From Bacteroidales bacterium UBA5515 (GTDB lineage Bacteria; Bacteroidota; Bacteroidia; Bacteroidales; P3): a stretch of DNA of 6,942 nucleotides. The notes beneath the pieces are model-generated. The model was not told where the DNA came from. It worked only from the letters and a program-made list of their open reading frames with translations, and did not search any database. Positions 1 through 5,841 of the stretch are shown piece after piece; positions within the stretch are counted from its first letter, which is position 1, and each line of letters starts with the position of its first letter. The stretch covers positions 4,254 through 11,195 of the forward strand of contig DIOL01000014.1 of assembly GCA_002423895.1 (NCBI GenBank). Direction: 5' to 3'. The position numbers were made by a program, and so were the translations under genes.

Positions 1-618
1 TAACTCTCCCATAAGATAGTAGAGCATTCCGTTGGTTTGGTCATTATCCAGTGCTGTTGTTATGTCGGTGTAGGAATCGTTGTAGTTCTTAAAGGTGTAG
101 TTTATCATTGACTTAATGGCATAGAGCGATTTTGGATAATCTTCACCAGTCATAGTTTTGTCAATGCTTTCAATAATGCGTTTATAGTCTCTTTCGTTAA
201 TCAGTTCAAGTGAAAGGAAAAATGCTCTATTGTCTTCATTGTAGGAAGTAACTAAGGCATTGATTGCATTGCTTGAAGATTCAATATTAAGATAATAAAG
301 TGAAACAAGAGGGGATATATCCATCAGGTCTTCATCGCTCATTATCACTTCTTCAATATCGGAGAATGCTTTTTTGGTTTGACGGAGTTTGTAGTTTGCA
401 ATGGCTCTTGTTTTAAGAATTTTATTTGAAACATATCCTCCCTTAATGGCTTTGTCGGCAATGCTTACTGCTTTTTTGTAGTTGGCTGAATCCAATTCTT
501 TTTTTGCAATAAAATTGTAGTAGGAAAGGGAGTCATCTTCCTGAATGTTTTGTGAAAACACAAGTATTGGAAAGGTGATAAGAAACAGTAGAAAATAAAT
601 ATGTTTACTAACGTTCAT
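1..618 (-). CDS. Secreted TPR-like protein, C-terminus beyond the window
   Basis: The reading frame is open from an ATG at 618-616 to the left edge, giving 206 codons with no stop. The first 22 or so residues form a signal peptide: MNVSKH, then a hydrophobic stretch (about residues 7-21), then FSQN, with likely cleavage at S/Q. The mature part is charged and helical. It shows degenerate tetratricopeptide-like helix pairs at about residues 32-60 (NYKKAVSIADKAI), 64-95 (ANYKLRQTKKAFSDIEEVI) and 165-200 (NYNDSYTDITTALDND). The role is probably protein-protein scaffolding in the periplasm or at the outer membrane, but no specific function can be assigned. The start lies 41 bases after the stop of the yciO-like gene on the same strand. 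No TAnnTTTG box is visible in that gap, so co-transcription is likely. The TPR call is by eye on weak repeats; the signal peptide is clearer. Confidence 0.8.
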   Translation of the reverse strand, partial: MNVSKHIYFLLFLITFPILVFSQNIQEDDSLSYYNFIAKKELDSANYKKAVSIADKAIKGGYVSNKILKTRAIANYKLRQTKKAFSDIEEVIMSDEDLMDISPLVSLYYLNIESSSNAINALVTSYNEDNRAFFLSLELINERDYKRIIESIDKTMTGEDYPKSLYAIKSMINYTFKNYNDSYTDITTALDNDQTNGMLYYLMGEL

Positions 619-659
619 AATTCTTAGCAATTTTCTATTTGCTTATTTAAACGATGTTG

Positions 660-1274
660 TTAGTATTCTAATTGTCCCAATCCCTCTCTTATGATTTCAA
701 TCTCTTCGTCAATTAAACTTACAACTGTGGATTGTTGTTTTGAACACATGCCATCATCAATTATCAAATCAACTTTATCGCCATATAAATCAACAAAATA
801 ATCAGGATTGGTGAAACATTCATCCTCAACACAATCATTAGGCAGAGATGTTGTTATAAGTGGATAACCCAATTGTTCAACAATACTTAGCACTATTTCA
901 GAATCAGGAATTCTTATACCTATTGTTTTCTTTTTGGTTTGAAGTATTTTAGGTATTTTGGTTGAGGCTTGAAAAACAAAGGTGAATGCACCAGGTGTGT
1001 TGTTTTTAAGCAGTTTGAACAGGTTGTTGGAGATGGGTTTTATAAACTCTGAGGCTTGTGAAATGGAACTGCAAACTATGGAGAAATTGCTCTTTTCAAA
1101 CTTTTTCCCTTTTAAGCTTGCCAACCTTTGAGAAGGTTTCATCATTCCTAACTTACAAGCAAATGCATAAAGAGTATCGGTAGGGTATATGATTATACCC
1201 CCTCTTTCCAAACAATCGCAAATTTCTTCAATTTGACTTTGTTCAATGCCTTGTGAATGTATTTTTAGGATCAT
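660..1274 (-). CDS. yciO: YciO-type Sua5/YrdC/YwlC family protein (TsaC-related)
   Basis: This 204-residue single-domain protein has the YrdC/Sua5 fold signature. It carries PTDTLYAFAC at 31-40, LLKNNTPGAFTF at 88-99, KKTIGIRIPD at 115-124, PLITTSLP at 138-145 and VDLIIDDG at 168-175, ending in REGLG. The length and the KNNTPG, KTIG-R-P and TSL motifs match E. coli YciO (about 206 residues) better than TsaC. TsaC makes threonylcarbamoyl-AMP, the first intermediate of t6A37 in tRNA. Two residues of the TsaC K-R-S-N tetrad look replaced here: the K-x-R site reads K54-G-K56, and the S-x-N site reads S143-L-P145. K54 and S143 are kept. Whether this protein makes threonylcarbamoyl-AMP, or has the less defined YciO role, cannot be settled from sequence. 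It sits 24 bases downstream of a tRNA-Leu on the same strand and diverges from tsaB. The start at 1274 follows a U/A-rich leader without a Shine-Dalgarno motif. The family call is firm; the subfamily call is fairly firm. Confidence 0.9.
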   Translation of the reverse strand: MILKIHSQGIEQSQIEEICDCLERGGIIIYPTDTLYAFACKLGMMKPSQRLASLKGKKFEKSNFSIVCSSISQASEFIKPISNNLFKLLKNNTPGAFTFVFQASTKIPKILQTKKKTIGIRIPDSEIVLSIVEQLGYPLITTSLPNDCVEDECFTNPDYFVDLYGDKVDLIIDDGMCSKQQSTVVSLIDEEIEIIREGLGQLEY

Positions 1275-1298
1275 AAAAGTTAATTAAAAAAGTGATTG

Positions 1299-1383
1299 TG
1301 CGTCTGACAAGATTTGAACTTGCACGTCGAAAACCGACACCACCCCCTCAAAGTGGCGTGTCTACCAATTTCACCACAGACGC
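1299..1383 (-). tRNA. tRNA-Leu, anticodon GAG
   Basis: An 85-base cloverleaf folds on the minus strand. The acceptor stem is GCGTCTG with CAGACGC (7 perfect pairs) and the discriminator base is A. The D arm is GTG/CAC with GG in the loop. The anticodon stem is CCACT/GGTGG around loop TTGAGGG, giving anticodon GAG, which reads CUC and CUU. A long variable arm closes as GTCG/CGAC around TTTT, the class II hallmark of leucine tRNA. The T arm is GCAAG/CTTGT with loop TTCAAAT. The 3' CCA is not encoded, since CAA follows the discriminator, so it would be added after transcription. A strong TAnnTTTG box lies just upstream, and the yciO-like gene starts 24 bases downstream on the same strand. Confidence 0.97.
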
Positions 1384-1395
1384 ATAATTGATGTG

Positions 1396-1403
1396 CAAAG
1401 ATA
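1396..1403 (-). promoter_or_regulatory. -7 box of the tRNA-Leu (and probably yciO-like) promoter
   Basis: The minus strand reads TATCTTTG, a perfect match to the Bacteroidota -7 consensus TAnnTTTG. It ends 12 bases before the mature tRNA 5' end, which suits a short leader removed by RNase P. No clean TTG -33 element lies 17-20 bases upstream, where the sequence reads TTCG; the nearest TTTG is 26 bases away. The downstream yciO-like and TPR genes have no obvious promoter of their own. Confidence 0.7.
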
Positions 1404-1445
1404 CATTTTTTAAGTGAAAAACGAAAAATCAAACTGAAAGAAGTT

Positions 1446-1474
1446 TTGAGATTAGCATTTTTTTTGTACTTTTG
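1446..1474 (+). promoter_or_regulatory. tsaB promoter, Bacteroidota type
   Basis: TTG at 1446-1448 is followed after 18 bases by TACTTTTG at 1467-1474, matching the -33 TTG and -7 TAnnTTTG elements of the Bacteroidota primary sigma factor. Transcription would begin at about 1480, leaving a leader of about 55 A/T-rich bases before the tsaB ATG at 1534. It is divergent from the tRNA-Leu promoter, with 63 bases between the two -7 boxes. Confidence 0.7.
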
Positions 1475-1533
1475 CTCTGAATATGGTTTTGCTATATAAT
1501 TACTTTTAGTTTTTCAATTTTCACTATAATAAA

Positions 1534-2220
1534 ATGATTTTACTTTTAGAAACTTCAACTGAAATTTGTTCTGTGGCTTTGTTTAAGGGTGAGGATATTG
1601 TGGCCAGTAGAATGATTTCTATTCCTAATTCTCATTCTCAAAAACTTTCTTTATTAATACAAGAGGTTATGGATGAAGCTGGTGCTAAATACTCTGAACT
1701 TTCGGCTGTGGCTGTTAGCAAGGGTCCTGGTTCATATACTGGTCTTAGGATTGGTGTTTCTACTGCCAAAGGGTTTGCTTATGGTTTGGATATTCCTCTT
1801 ATAAGTATTGAAACTCTTAGAATTTTGGAGAAGGGTGCAAAGAGAAAATATGCTGAAAGTGGAGTAGTTGCTATGATTGACGCAAGAAGGATGGAGGTGT
1901 ATTGTGAGATTTACGATGCTAAGGGAAATGTTATTAAACCTTTGAGTGCTGATGTTATTGAAGAGGGTATTTATGATGAATATTTAAACAATGGCACGGA
2001 TTTTGTTTTTGTTGGTAATGGAGCTAAGAAATCTATGCCGTTTTTTGCTGACAAACCAAATTGCAGATTGGAAGAAGATATTTTATTAAATGCTGAGTTA
2101 ATGGCAGAAATGGCTTTGGAGAAGTTAGAGAAAAAAGATTTTGAAGATATAGCATATTTTGAACCATACTATTTAAAAGACTTTGTAGCAATAGAATCAA
2201 AAGTTAAAGGCTTACGATAG
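1534..2220 (+). CDS. tsaB: TsaB, tRNA t6A37 threonylcarbamoyltransferase complex dimerization subunit
   Basis: This 228-residue protein belongs to the TsaB/YeaZ branch of the ASKHA superfamily; E. coli TsaB is about 231 residues. The N-terminal strand MILLLETSTE (1-10) is followed by VALFKGEDIV, the HSQKL motif at 34-38 and the diagnostic GPGSYTGLRIG at 64-74. DARRMEVYCEIYD follows at 116-128, and the C-terminus has EPYYLKDFVA at 210-219. TsaB is the non-catalytic cytoplasmic partner that dimerises with TsaD and, with TsaE and ATP, supports transfer of threonylcarbamoyl to A37 of ANN-decoding tRNAs. The ATG at 1534 opens the first strand directly, as the family requires. A good promoter lies at 1446-1474. 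It faces away from the tRNA-Leu/yciO-like pair and is followed by trmB after a repeat-containing spacer. Composition matches its neighbours. Confidence 0.96.
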   Translation: MILLLETSTEICSVALFKGEDIVASRMISIPNSHSQKLSLLIQEVMDEAGAKYSELSAVAVSKGPGSYTGLRIGVSTAKGFAYGLDIPLISIETLRILEKGAKRKYAESGVVAMIDARRMEVYCEIYDAKGNVIKPLSADVIEEGIYDEYLNNGTDFVFVGNGAKKSMPFFADKPNCRLEEDILLNAELMAEMALEKLEKKDFEDIAYFEPYYLKDFVAIESKVKGLR

Positions 2221-2225
2221 TTTTT

Positions 2226-2382
2226 TGCCCACAGATTTACACAGATTAACACAGATAAATAACTATATAAATTAAACGATATAAAATTAACACAGATTAA
2301 GATAAATAACATAAAATAGACCACATATAAGTAACAATTGGAAAAGAAAAAATCCGTGTAAATTTGTGAAAATCTGTGGACA
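2226..2382. repeat. Imperfect inverted repeat made of 10-bp CACAGATT units
   Basis: The arms are 2226-2256 and 2352-2382, 31 bases each and matching at 26 of 31 positions as inverted copies, with a 95-base A/T-rich centre. Each arm is itself periodic at 10 bp. The left arm reads cacagattta, cacagattaa, cacagataaa at 2230, 2240 and 2250; the right arm shows the same periodicity on the minus strand. A further cacagattaa lies in the centre at 2291-2300. The element fills the gap between tsaB and trmB, beginning five bases after the tsaB stop. RNA from it could fold into a long bulged hairpin. From memory, similar CACAGATT-rich spacers occur in many Bacteroidota and unrelated bacteria and are often misread as small proteins containing ICVNL. 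No transposase or target-site duplication is visible. Confidence 0.8.
2338..2366 (+). promoter_or_regulatory. Candidate trmB promoter lying partly inside the inverted repeat
   Basis: TTG at 2338-2340 is followed after 18 bases by TAAATTTG at 2359-2366, a match to TAnnTTTG with the same spacing as the tsaB promoter. The -7 box sits within the right arm of the CACAGATT inverted repeat. Transcription would start at about 2372, giving a leader of about 40 bases before the ATG at 2414. It is a short match in A/T-rich sequence, so chance is possible. Confidence 0.5.
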
Positions 2383-2409
2383 AAAAAAGAAAATCTGTGG
2401 ACAAAAAAG
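2368..2409. repeat. 21-bp tandem duplication, two copies
   Basis: Copies at 2368-2388 and 2389-2409 match at 20 of 21 positions, differing only in the last base. Each contains AAAATCTGTGGAC followed by an A-run, so the outer end of the CACAGATT element has been duplicated. It ends four bases before the trmB ATG and forms most of the probable trmB leader. Confidence 0.9.
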
Positions 2410-2413
2410 ACAA

Positions 2414-3073
2414 ATGGGAAAGGATAAATTAAGAAGATTTGCTGAGAATGAAACATTCGATAATATGTTTCAAATGAAATATGAAGACGTTAAGGATGGT
2501 TTTTATTTAAAAGGTAAATGGAGAGAAGAGTTTTTTAAGAATGATAACCCTTTGGTTTTGGAGCTTGGCTGTGGAAAGGGTGAATATACTGTTGGACTGG
2601 CTAAGCAATACCCGAATAAGAATTTTATTGGAATTGATATTAAGGGTGCAAGAATGTGGAGAGGATGCAAAACTTCGGTTGATGAGAAAATTAATAATGT
2701 TGCTTTTGTAAGAACTCATGTTCAGCTTTTGAACTTCTATTTTGGAGAGAAGGAAGTGAGTGAGATTTGGATAACTTTTCCTGACCCACAATTGAAAAAA
2801 CCTAACAAAAGACTTACCTCACCTCGCTTTTTGGACAACTATGCAAAGGTTTTAAGAGATGATGCTGTTATTCATTTGAAAACTGACTCACAGGAGCTTT
2901 ATGACTACACTCTAAATGAGGTTTTGATTCCCCAAAACAGAAAGGTTTTGATTTCAACCAATAATCTTTATGAGTCAAATATTATTGAAGATGTTATATC
3001 AATTAGAACATTTTACGAAAACATTTATCTTAAAGAAGGTAAGCCAATAACCTATCTTAAATTTCAATTATAG
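2414..3073 (+). CDS. trmB: TrmB, tRNA (guanine-N7-)-methyltransferase
   Basis: This 219-residue class I SAM-dependent methyltransferase forms m7G at position 46 of the tRNA variable loop. The N-terminal segment (KLRRFAENETFDNMFQ) precedes the SAM-binding motif I, LELGCGKGEYT, at 49-59. FIGIDIKGAR at 71-80 carries the acidic strand-2 end. The family signature FPDPQLKKPNKR spans 122-133, and LKTDSQELYDY at 155-165 holds the conserved TD. The frame is open upstream to a GTG at 2366, but those 16 extra residues are only the translated 21-bp duplication (KICGQKK, KICGQKR), so the ATG at 2414 is preferred. It follows tsaB on the same strand 193 bases later, with a candidate promoter of its own. No convincing terminator follows the stop. 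TrmB and TsaB act on different tRNA positions and need not interact. Confidence 0.96.
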   Translation: MGKDKLRRFAENETFDNMFQMKYEDVKDGFYLKGKWREEFFKNDNPLVLELGCGKGEYTVGLAKQYPNKNFIGIDIKGARMWRGCKTSVDEKINNVAFVRTHVQLLNFYFGEKEVSEIWITFPDPQLKKPNKRLTSPRFLDNYAKVLRDDAVIHLKTDSQELYDYTLNEVLIPQNRKVLISTNNLYESNIIEDVISIRTFYENIYLKEGKPITYLKFQL

Positions 3074-3161
3074 GGATTGGGAAGTAACAAAATTAATATT
3101 AATACGTTAAAAAAGAAATAGAAAATTTCGGAATTAGAGATTCACATTTATAGTGATTTAA

Positions 3162-3170
3162 TACCTTTTG
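3162..3170 (+). promoter_or_regulatory. Weak -7-like box before the TPR gene
   Basis: TACCTTTTG at 3162-3170 resembles TAnnTTTG but carries one extra base between TA and TTTG, and no TTG lies at the expected upstream distance. It sits 31 bases before the ATG at 3202 and is the best candidate in the 128-base gap after trmB. Nothing else recognisable was seen in that gap. Confidence 0.3.
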
Positions 3171-3201
3171 CAGGAAATAAATAATTAAATAAAATAAGAG
3201 T

Positions 3202-4230
3202 ATGAAAAGATTAGTTTTAGCTTTAATGCTATCAATTGTTTGCTTTGCAGCAAATGCACAAACGCCAGAAGAGGCAGAAAAGATTAATAAATGGATTGAC
3301 ACTTATCAACAACTTAACGATGCTAAGGATTGGCAAGGTATGGTTTCAAAAGCTGGACTTTGTAAACAGGAAATTCCTGCTTGGAATCATGTTTATTATT
3401 ATTCTGGAATTGCATACTATAATTTAAAAGATTATGATAATGCAATTATGAACCTTTCTATCTTTATTGAAAAAGATCAATCAGAAGCTGGTGCTTATTT
3501 GCTTAGAGGTCACTCTTTTTCTGAAAAGAAAGATGCAGCAAAAGCAATTGCTGACTATGATGTATATTTAGGAAAAAATCCTAATGATATCCCAACAATG
3601 TTGGCAAAAGCTAATGCTTATTTGAATGTTAATGATTTGAATGGTTATGCAAAAGAATTGGGAGTTGTTTTGGCAAAAGAACCTAATAACGCTAAACTTT
3701 TAGAAAACAGAGCAAGTGCTTATGCTAATTTAAACCAATGGCCAGCTGCTATTGAAGATTACAATAAACTTATTTCTATAAATCCTAATAATGACGAATA
3801 CTACAATAATCGTGCTTATGCTAATTATATTATAAAAACTCCTGAAAGCTACAAGGCTGCAATTATTGACTACAATAAAGTAATTGAATTGGGTAAAGGT
3901 GATGTTAAGGTTTACACTGCATTAACTGCTTTAAACAGTGCTTTGAAAGATTATAAGGCAGAAGTTGCTGCATGGGATAAACTGGTTGAACTACAACCTG
4001 CTAACTTTGATAATGTTTACCGTAGAGGTGCTGCAAAATACAATGCAGGTGACTATAAAGGAGCAATTGGTGACTTTGACAAGGTAATCAAAAACGACCC
4101 TAAACATATAAATGCTTTAAAACGTAGAGCAACTGCAAAAACCAAACTTGGCGATAAAGTAGGAGCACAAGCTGATGCAAAACTAATTAATCAATTGGAA
4201 GGAAAACCAGCAGCACCAGCAAAGAAATAG
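3202..4230 (+). CDS. Secreted tetratricopeptide-repeat protein, about eight TPRs
   Basis: This 342-residue protein starts with a clear signal peptide: MKR, a hydrophobic core, then FAANAQ, with likely signal peptidase I cleavage after ANA at residue 19. The mature protein is almost entirely 34-residue TPR units. They begin near residues 61 (YYSGIAYYNLKDYDNAI), 95, 129, 163 (NRASAYANLNQWPAAIEDY), 197 (slightly expanded), about 232, 268 (YRRGAAKYNAGDYKGAI) and 302. The C-terminus is a short KPAAPAKK tail. TPR superhelices bind proteins or peptides, so this is probably a periplasmic scaffold; the partner cannot be named. It stands alone, following trmB by 128 bases and ending at a terminator shared with the convergent MFS gene. 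The other signal-peptide TPR-like protein, at the left edge, is not obviously a close copy. Confidence 0.92.
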   Translation: MKRLVLALMLSIVCFAANAQTPEEAEKINKWIDTYQQLNDAKDWQGMVSKAGLCKQEIPAWNHVYYYSGIAYYNLKDYDNAIMNLSIFIEKDQSEAGAYLLRGHSFSEKKDAAKAIADYDVYLGKNPNDIPTMLAKANAYLNVNDLNGYAKELGVVLAKEPNNAKLLENRASAYANLNQWPAAIEDYNKLISINPNNDEYYNNRAYANYIIKTPESYKAAIIDYNKVIELGKGDVKVYTALTALNSALKDYKAEVAAWDKLVELQPANFDNVYRRGAAKYNAGDYKGAIGDFDKVIKNDPKHINALKRRATAKTKLGDKVGAQADAKLINQLEGKPAAPAKK

Positions 4231-4253
4231 TTATTTAATAATTATAAATAAAG

Positions 4254-4293
4254 AAAAGTGTAATATACCAAAGGGTTTGTTACACTTTTTTTA
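4254..4293. terminator. Bidirectional intrinsic terminator between convergent genes
   Basis: AAAAGTGTAA at 4254-4263 pairs perfectly with TTACACTTTT at 4280-4289 across a 16-base loop. A T-run continues to 4292 on the plus strand. On the minus strand the left arm's A-run gives TTTTCTTT. It lies 23 bases after the TPR stop and 13 bases after the MFS stop at 4307, as expected for a terminator serving both convergent genes. Confidence 0.8.
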
Positions 4294-4306
4294 TTTCCCA
4301 AAAAGT

Positions 4307-5515
4307 CTATTTCCCGTGAGAAAGGAGCTCTTTATTTTTGGAGAGTAGAATGCTAAGAAGAATTAAAACTGCTCCTGTGCCCAAAAGAATAACTTCTATT
4401 GAAACAACATCGGCAAGTGGTCCAAAAACCAACATTCCCAATGGTACCATTGAACTTGAAATCATTGTAAGTATCCCAAATACTCGTCCCAAATATTCTT
4501 GCTCCACTTTCTCCTGAATTAATACATTTGAATTGGTATGAAATAGTGGAACGGCAATTCCCATTGTGAAGATAATAAATAAATATATCCAAAAGATTAT
4601 GCTAAATCCCAAAGCAAAAGTTGTTATGGCTGTTAGAAAACAAGCAAAAGCCATAGTGTGGATTTTATTCTTAAAGACTTTAAAGTAACTGACAATAACA
4701 CCTCCCAGCATCATCCCAACAGAAAACGCAACTTCAATGGCAGTCAGTCGCCAAACATCTCCTCCATAATTACGAGTAACCTGCAAAGGAGTTAAAAACG
4801 AAACAGGTGCAATTAGGAAGAAGAAGAATATACAGAATAGGAAGAAATGCTTGATATATTTATGTGCTTTAATGTATTTTAAACCTGCTTTCAAATCGGA
4901 TAAATAGGTTGTGGCATTTCTGTCCAAAGCTTTTTTATGTGGAGGGATTTTTATGAAAACAAGTAAAGTGAAAACAGCAATAAGGGCAGTGAAAACATCA
5001 ATAAAAAATATTGCTTCAATGCTTGCAACACTCAATAAAAAGGCACTAAACATTGGAGAAATAAGCATAACAACTGAATGAATTGTGCTATTTATTCCAT
5101 TAACTTTTATTAGCTTATCCTGAGGAACAAATTGTGGTAATATGGCTCCAATGGCAGGAGTTTGCATTCCAGAGCCCAATGACCTAATGGCTGATATAAC
5201 AAACAAAAGCCAGATAAACTTATAGCCCATTAGGAATAATATTGCCAATATAAGAGTGGCAAAGGCTATAAAAGAATCCGATAGTGCAATAATTACCTTT
5301 CTGTTATACCTGTCTGCCCACACTCCACTAAATGGAGATAGGAAAAAGGTTGGAAGGAAACCACAAATTATGGATATAGTCATCATAACTCCCGATTTGG
5401 TTTCCAAGGTGATATACCACATAATGGCAAACTGTACCAAAGTGGAACCAAACTGCGAAATTGCTTGACTGGTAAGGAAAAGGGTAGTTTTTTTTACCCA
5501 AGAATTATTATCCAT
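4307..5515 (-). CDS. MFS exporter, MefA-like drug:H+ antiporter family (DHA3)
   Basis: This 402-residue inner-membrane protein has about twelve hydrophobic segments and matches the usual length (about 400) of the MFS_3/MefA-like family. Motif A in the loop between helices 2 and 3 is clear: GVWADRYNRK at 64-73 followed by D80. A charged central loop at about 190-220 (PPHKKALDR...) separates the two six-helix halves. The second half contains the family-typical QEKVEQEYLGRVFG at 334-347. Known members export macrolides or other hydrophobic compounds in exchange for protons; the substrate here is unknown and resistance should not be assumed. The frame extends to a TTG at 5542, but the ATG at 5515 matches the family N-terminus (WVKKTTLFLTSQAISQFGS) and lies after a good promoter. 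It is monocistronic, convergent with the TPR gene and divergent from the BspA-like gene. Confidence 0.92.
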   Translation of the reverse strand: MDNNSWVKKTTLFLTSQAISQFGSTLVQFAIMWYITLETKSGVMMTISIICGFLPTFFLSPFSGVWADRYNRKVIIALSDSFIAFATLILAILFLMGYKFIWLLFVISAIRSLGSGMQTPAIGAILPQFVPQDKLIKVNGINSTIHSVVMLISPMFSAFLLSVASIEAIFFIDVFTALIAVFTLLVFIKIPPHKKALDRNATTYLSDLKAGLKYIKAHKYIKHFFLFCIFFFFLIAPVSFLTPLQVTRNYGGDVWRLTAIEVAFSVGMMLGGVIVSYFKVFKNKIHTMAFACFLTAITTFALGFSIIFWIYLFIIFTMGIAVPLFHTNSNVLIQEKVEQEYLGRVFGILTMISSSMVPLGMLVFGPLADVVSIEVILLGTGAVLILLSILLSKNKELLSHGK

Positions 5516-5539
5516 AGTAAGTATTGTGAATTTGAAACG

Positions 5540-5567
5540 CAAAATTAAGACAATAATTTGAAATCAA
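5540..5567 (-). promoter_or_regulatory. MFS gene promoter, Bacteroidota type
   Basis: On the minus strand TTG at 5567-5565 is followed after 17 bases by TAATTTTG at 5547-5540, matching -33 TTG and -7 TAnnTTTG. The predicted start near 5533 gives a leader of about 18-20 bases before the ATG at 5515. Because the -7 box overlaps the upstream TTG codon at 5542, translation must begin at the internal ATG if this promoter is used. Confidence 0.65.
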
Positions 5568-5619
5568 TGTTTTTTCTTTCCAAAAAGACTTATTTTTAAA
5601 TCTCTCTAAAACCAAATTT

Positions 5620-5703
5620 CTTAACTCCTTATTCTATTTTGCTAACTCCTTATTCTAATTTGCTAACTCCTTATTCTAATTTACTAACTCCTTACTTTAA
5701 TTT
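5620..5703. repeat. Four-unit 21-bp tandem repeat array
   Basis: The units are 5620-5640, 5641-5661, 5662-5682 and 5683-5703. The core is CTAACTCCTTATTCTAATTT. Units 2 and 3 are identical, while units 1 and 4 carry a few substitutions. The units abut with no spacers, so this is not CRISPR. The period is two helical turns. One plus-strand frame stays open across the units (LTPYSNL), but it has no start codon and a stop lies just upstream, so it is not coding. The array lies 53 bases upstream of the MFS -33 element and over 200 bases before the BspA-like promoter. Its role is unknown; a binding-site array or simple slippage product are both possible. Confidence 0.9.
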
Positions 5704-5800
5704 TTTCTTTCTTTACTTTAATAAATTCTTTCTTTGTTTTATAAGCACAAACTAAGAAACTTATTATTCAATAATCAATATTACAACTAATGTATTAAGT

Positions 5801-5832
5801 AGAGGCGTGATTTATTACGCTTCTATTTTTTT
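5801..5832 (+). terminator. Orphan intrinsic-terminator-like hairpin
   Basis: AGAGGCGT at 5801-5808 pairs with ACGCTTCT at 5817-5824 (seven Watson-Crick pairs and one mismatch or wobble) across an 8-base loop, followed by a seven-T tract at 5826-5832. The G/C-rich stem base stands out from the A/T-rich surroundings. No gene on the plus strand ends nearby; the nearest upstream plus-strand gene stopped at 4230. It could end a small RNA or guard the BspA-like promoter from read-through. Confidence 0.6.
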
Positions 5833-5841
5833 AATAGTAAT

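Noticed and set aside
2226..2409. Insertion sequence or MITE with target-site duplication
   Set aside because: The arms are inverted copies, but I could not find matching flanking direct repeats of a target site and no transposase is present, so it is reported only as an inverted repeat.
2366..2413. GTG start giving TrmB 16 additional residues
   Set aside because: The extension is only the 21-bp duplication, it overlaps the candidate -7 box, and the ATG at 2414 agrees with the family N-terminus.
2169..2456. Minus-strand open frame of 95 codons across the tsaB-trmB spacer
   Set aside because: It is the translated CACAGATT repeat (ICVNL, FVHRFS motifs) plus the ends of tsaB and trmB read backwards. 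Its low-complexity hydrophobic product is typical of this repeat and not of a gene.
2507..2791. Minus-strand open frame inside trmB
   Set aside because: It lies wholly antisense to the strongly recognised trmB frame and shows no family motif.
5256..5468. Plus-strand open frame inside the MFS gene
   Set aside because: It is an antisense shadow of the conserved motif A region of the transporter, with no features of its own.
5516..5542. TTG start at 5542 for the MFS gene
   Set aside because: The codon overlaps the predicted -7 promoter box, and the ATG at 5515 matches the usual MefA-like N-terminus.
5620..5703. CRISPR array or replication iterons
   Set aside because: The units abut without spacers, so this is not CRISPR. 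No replication initiator gene, DnaA boxes or plasmid genes are visible, so an origin is unsupported.
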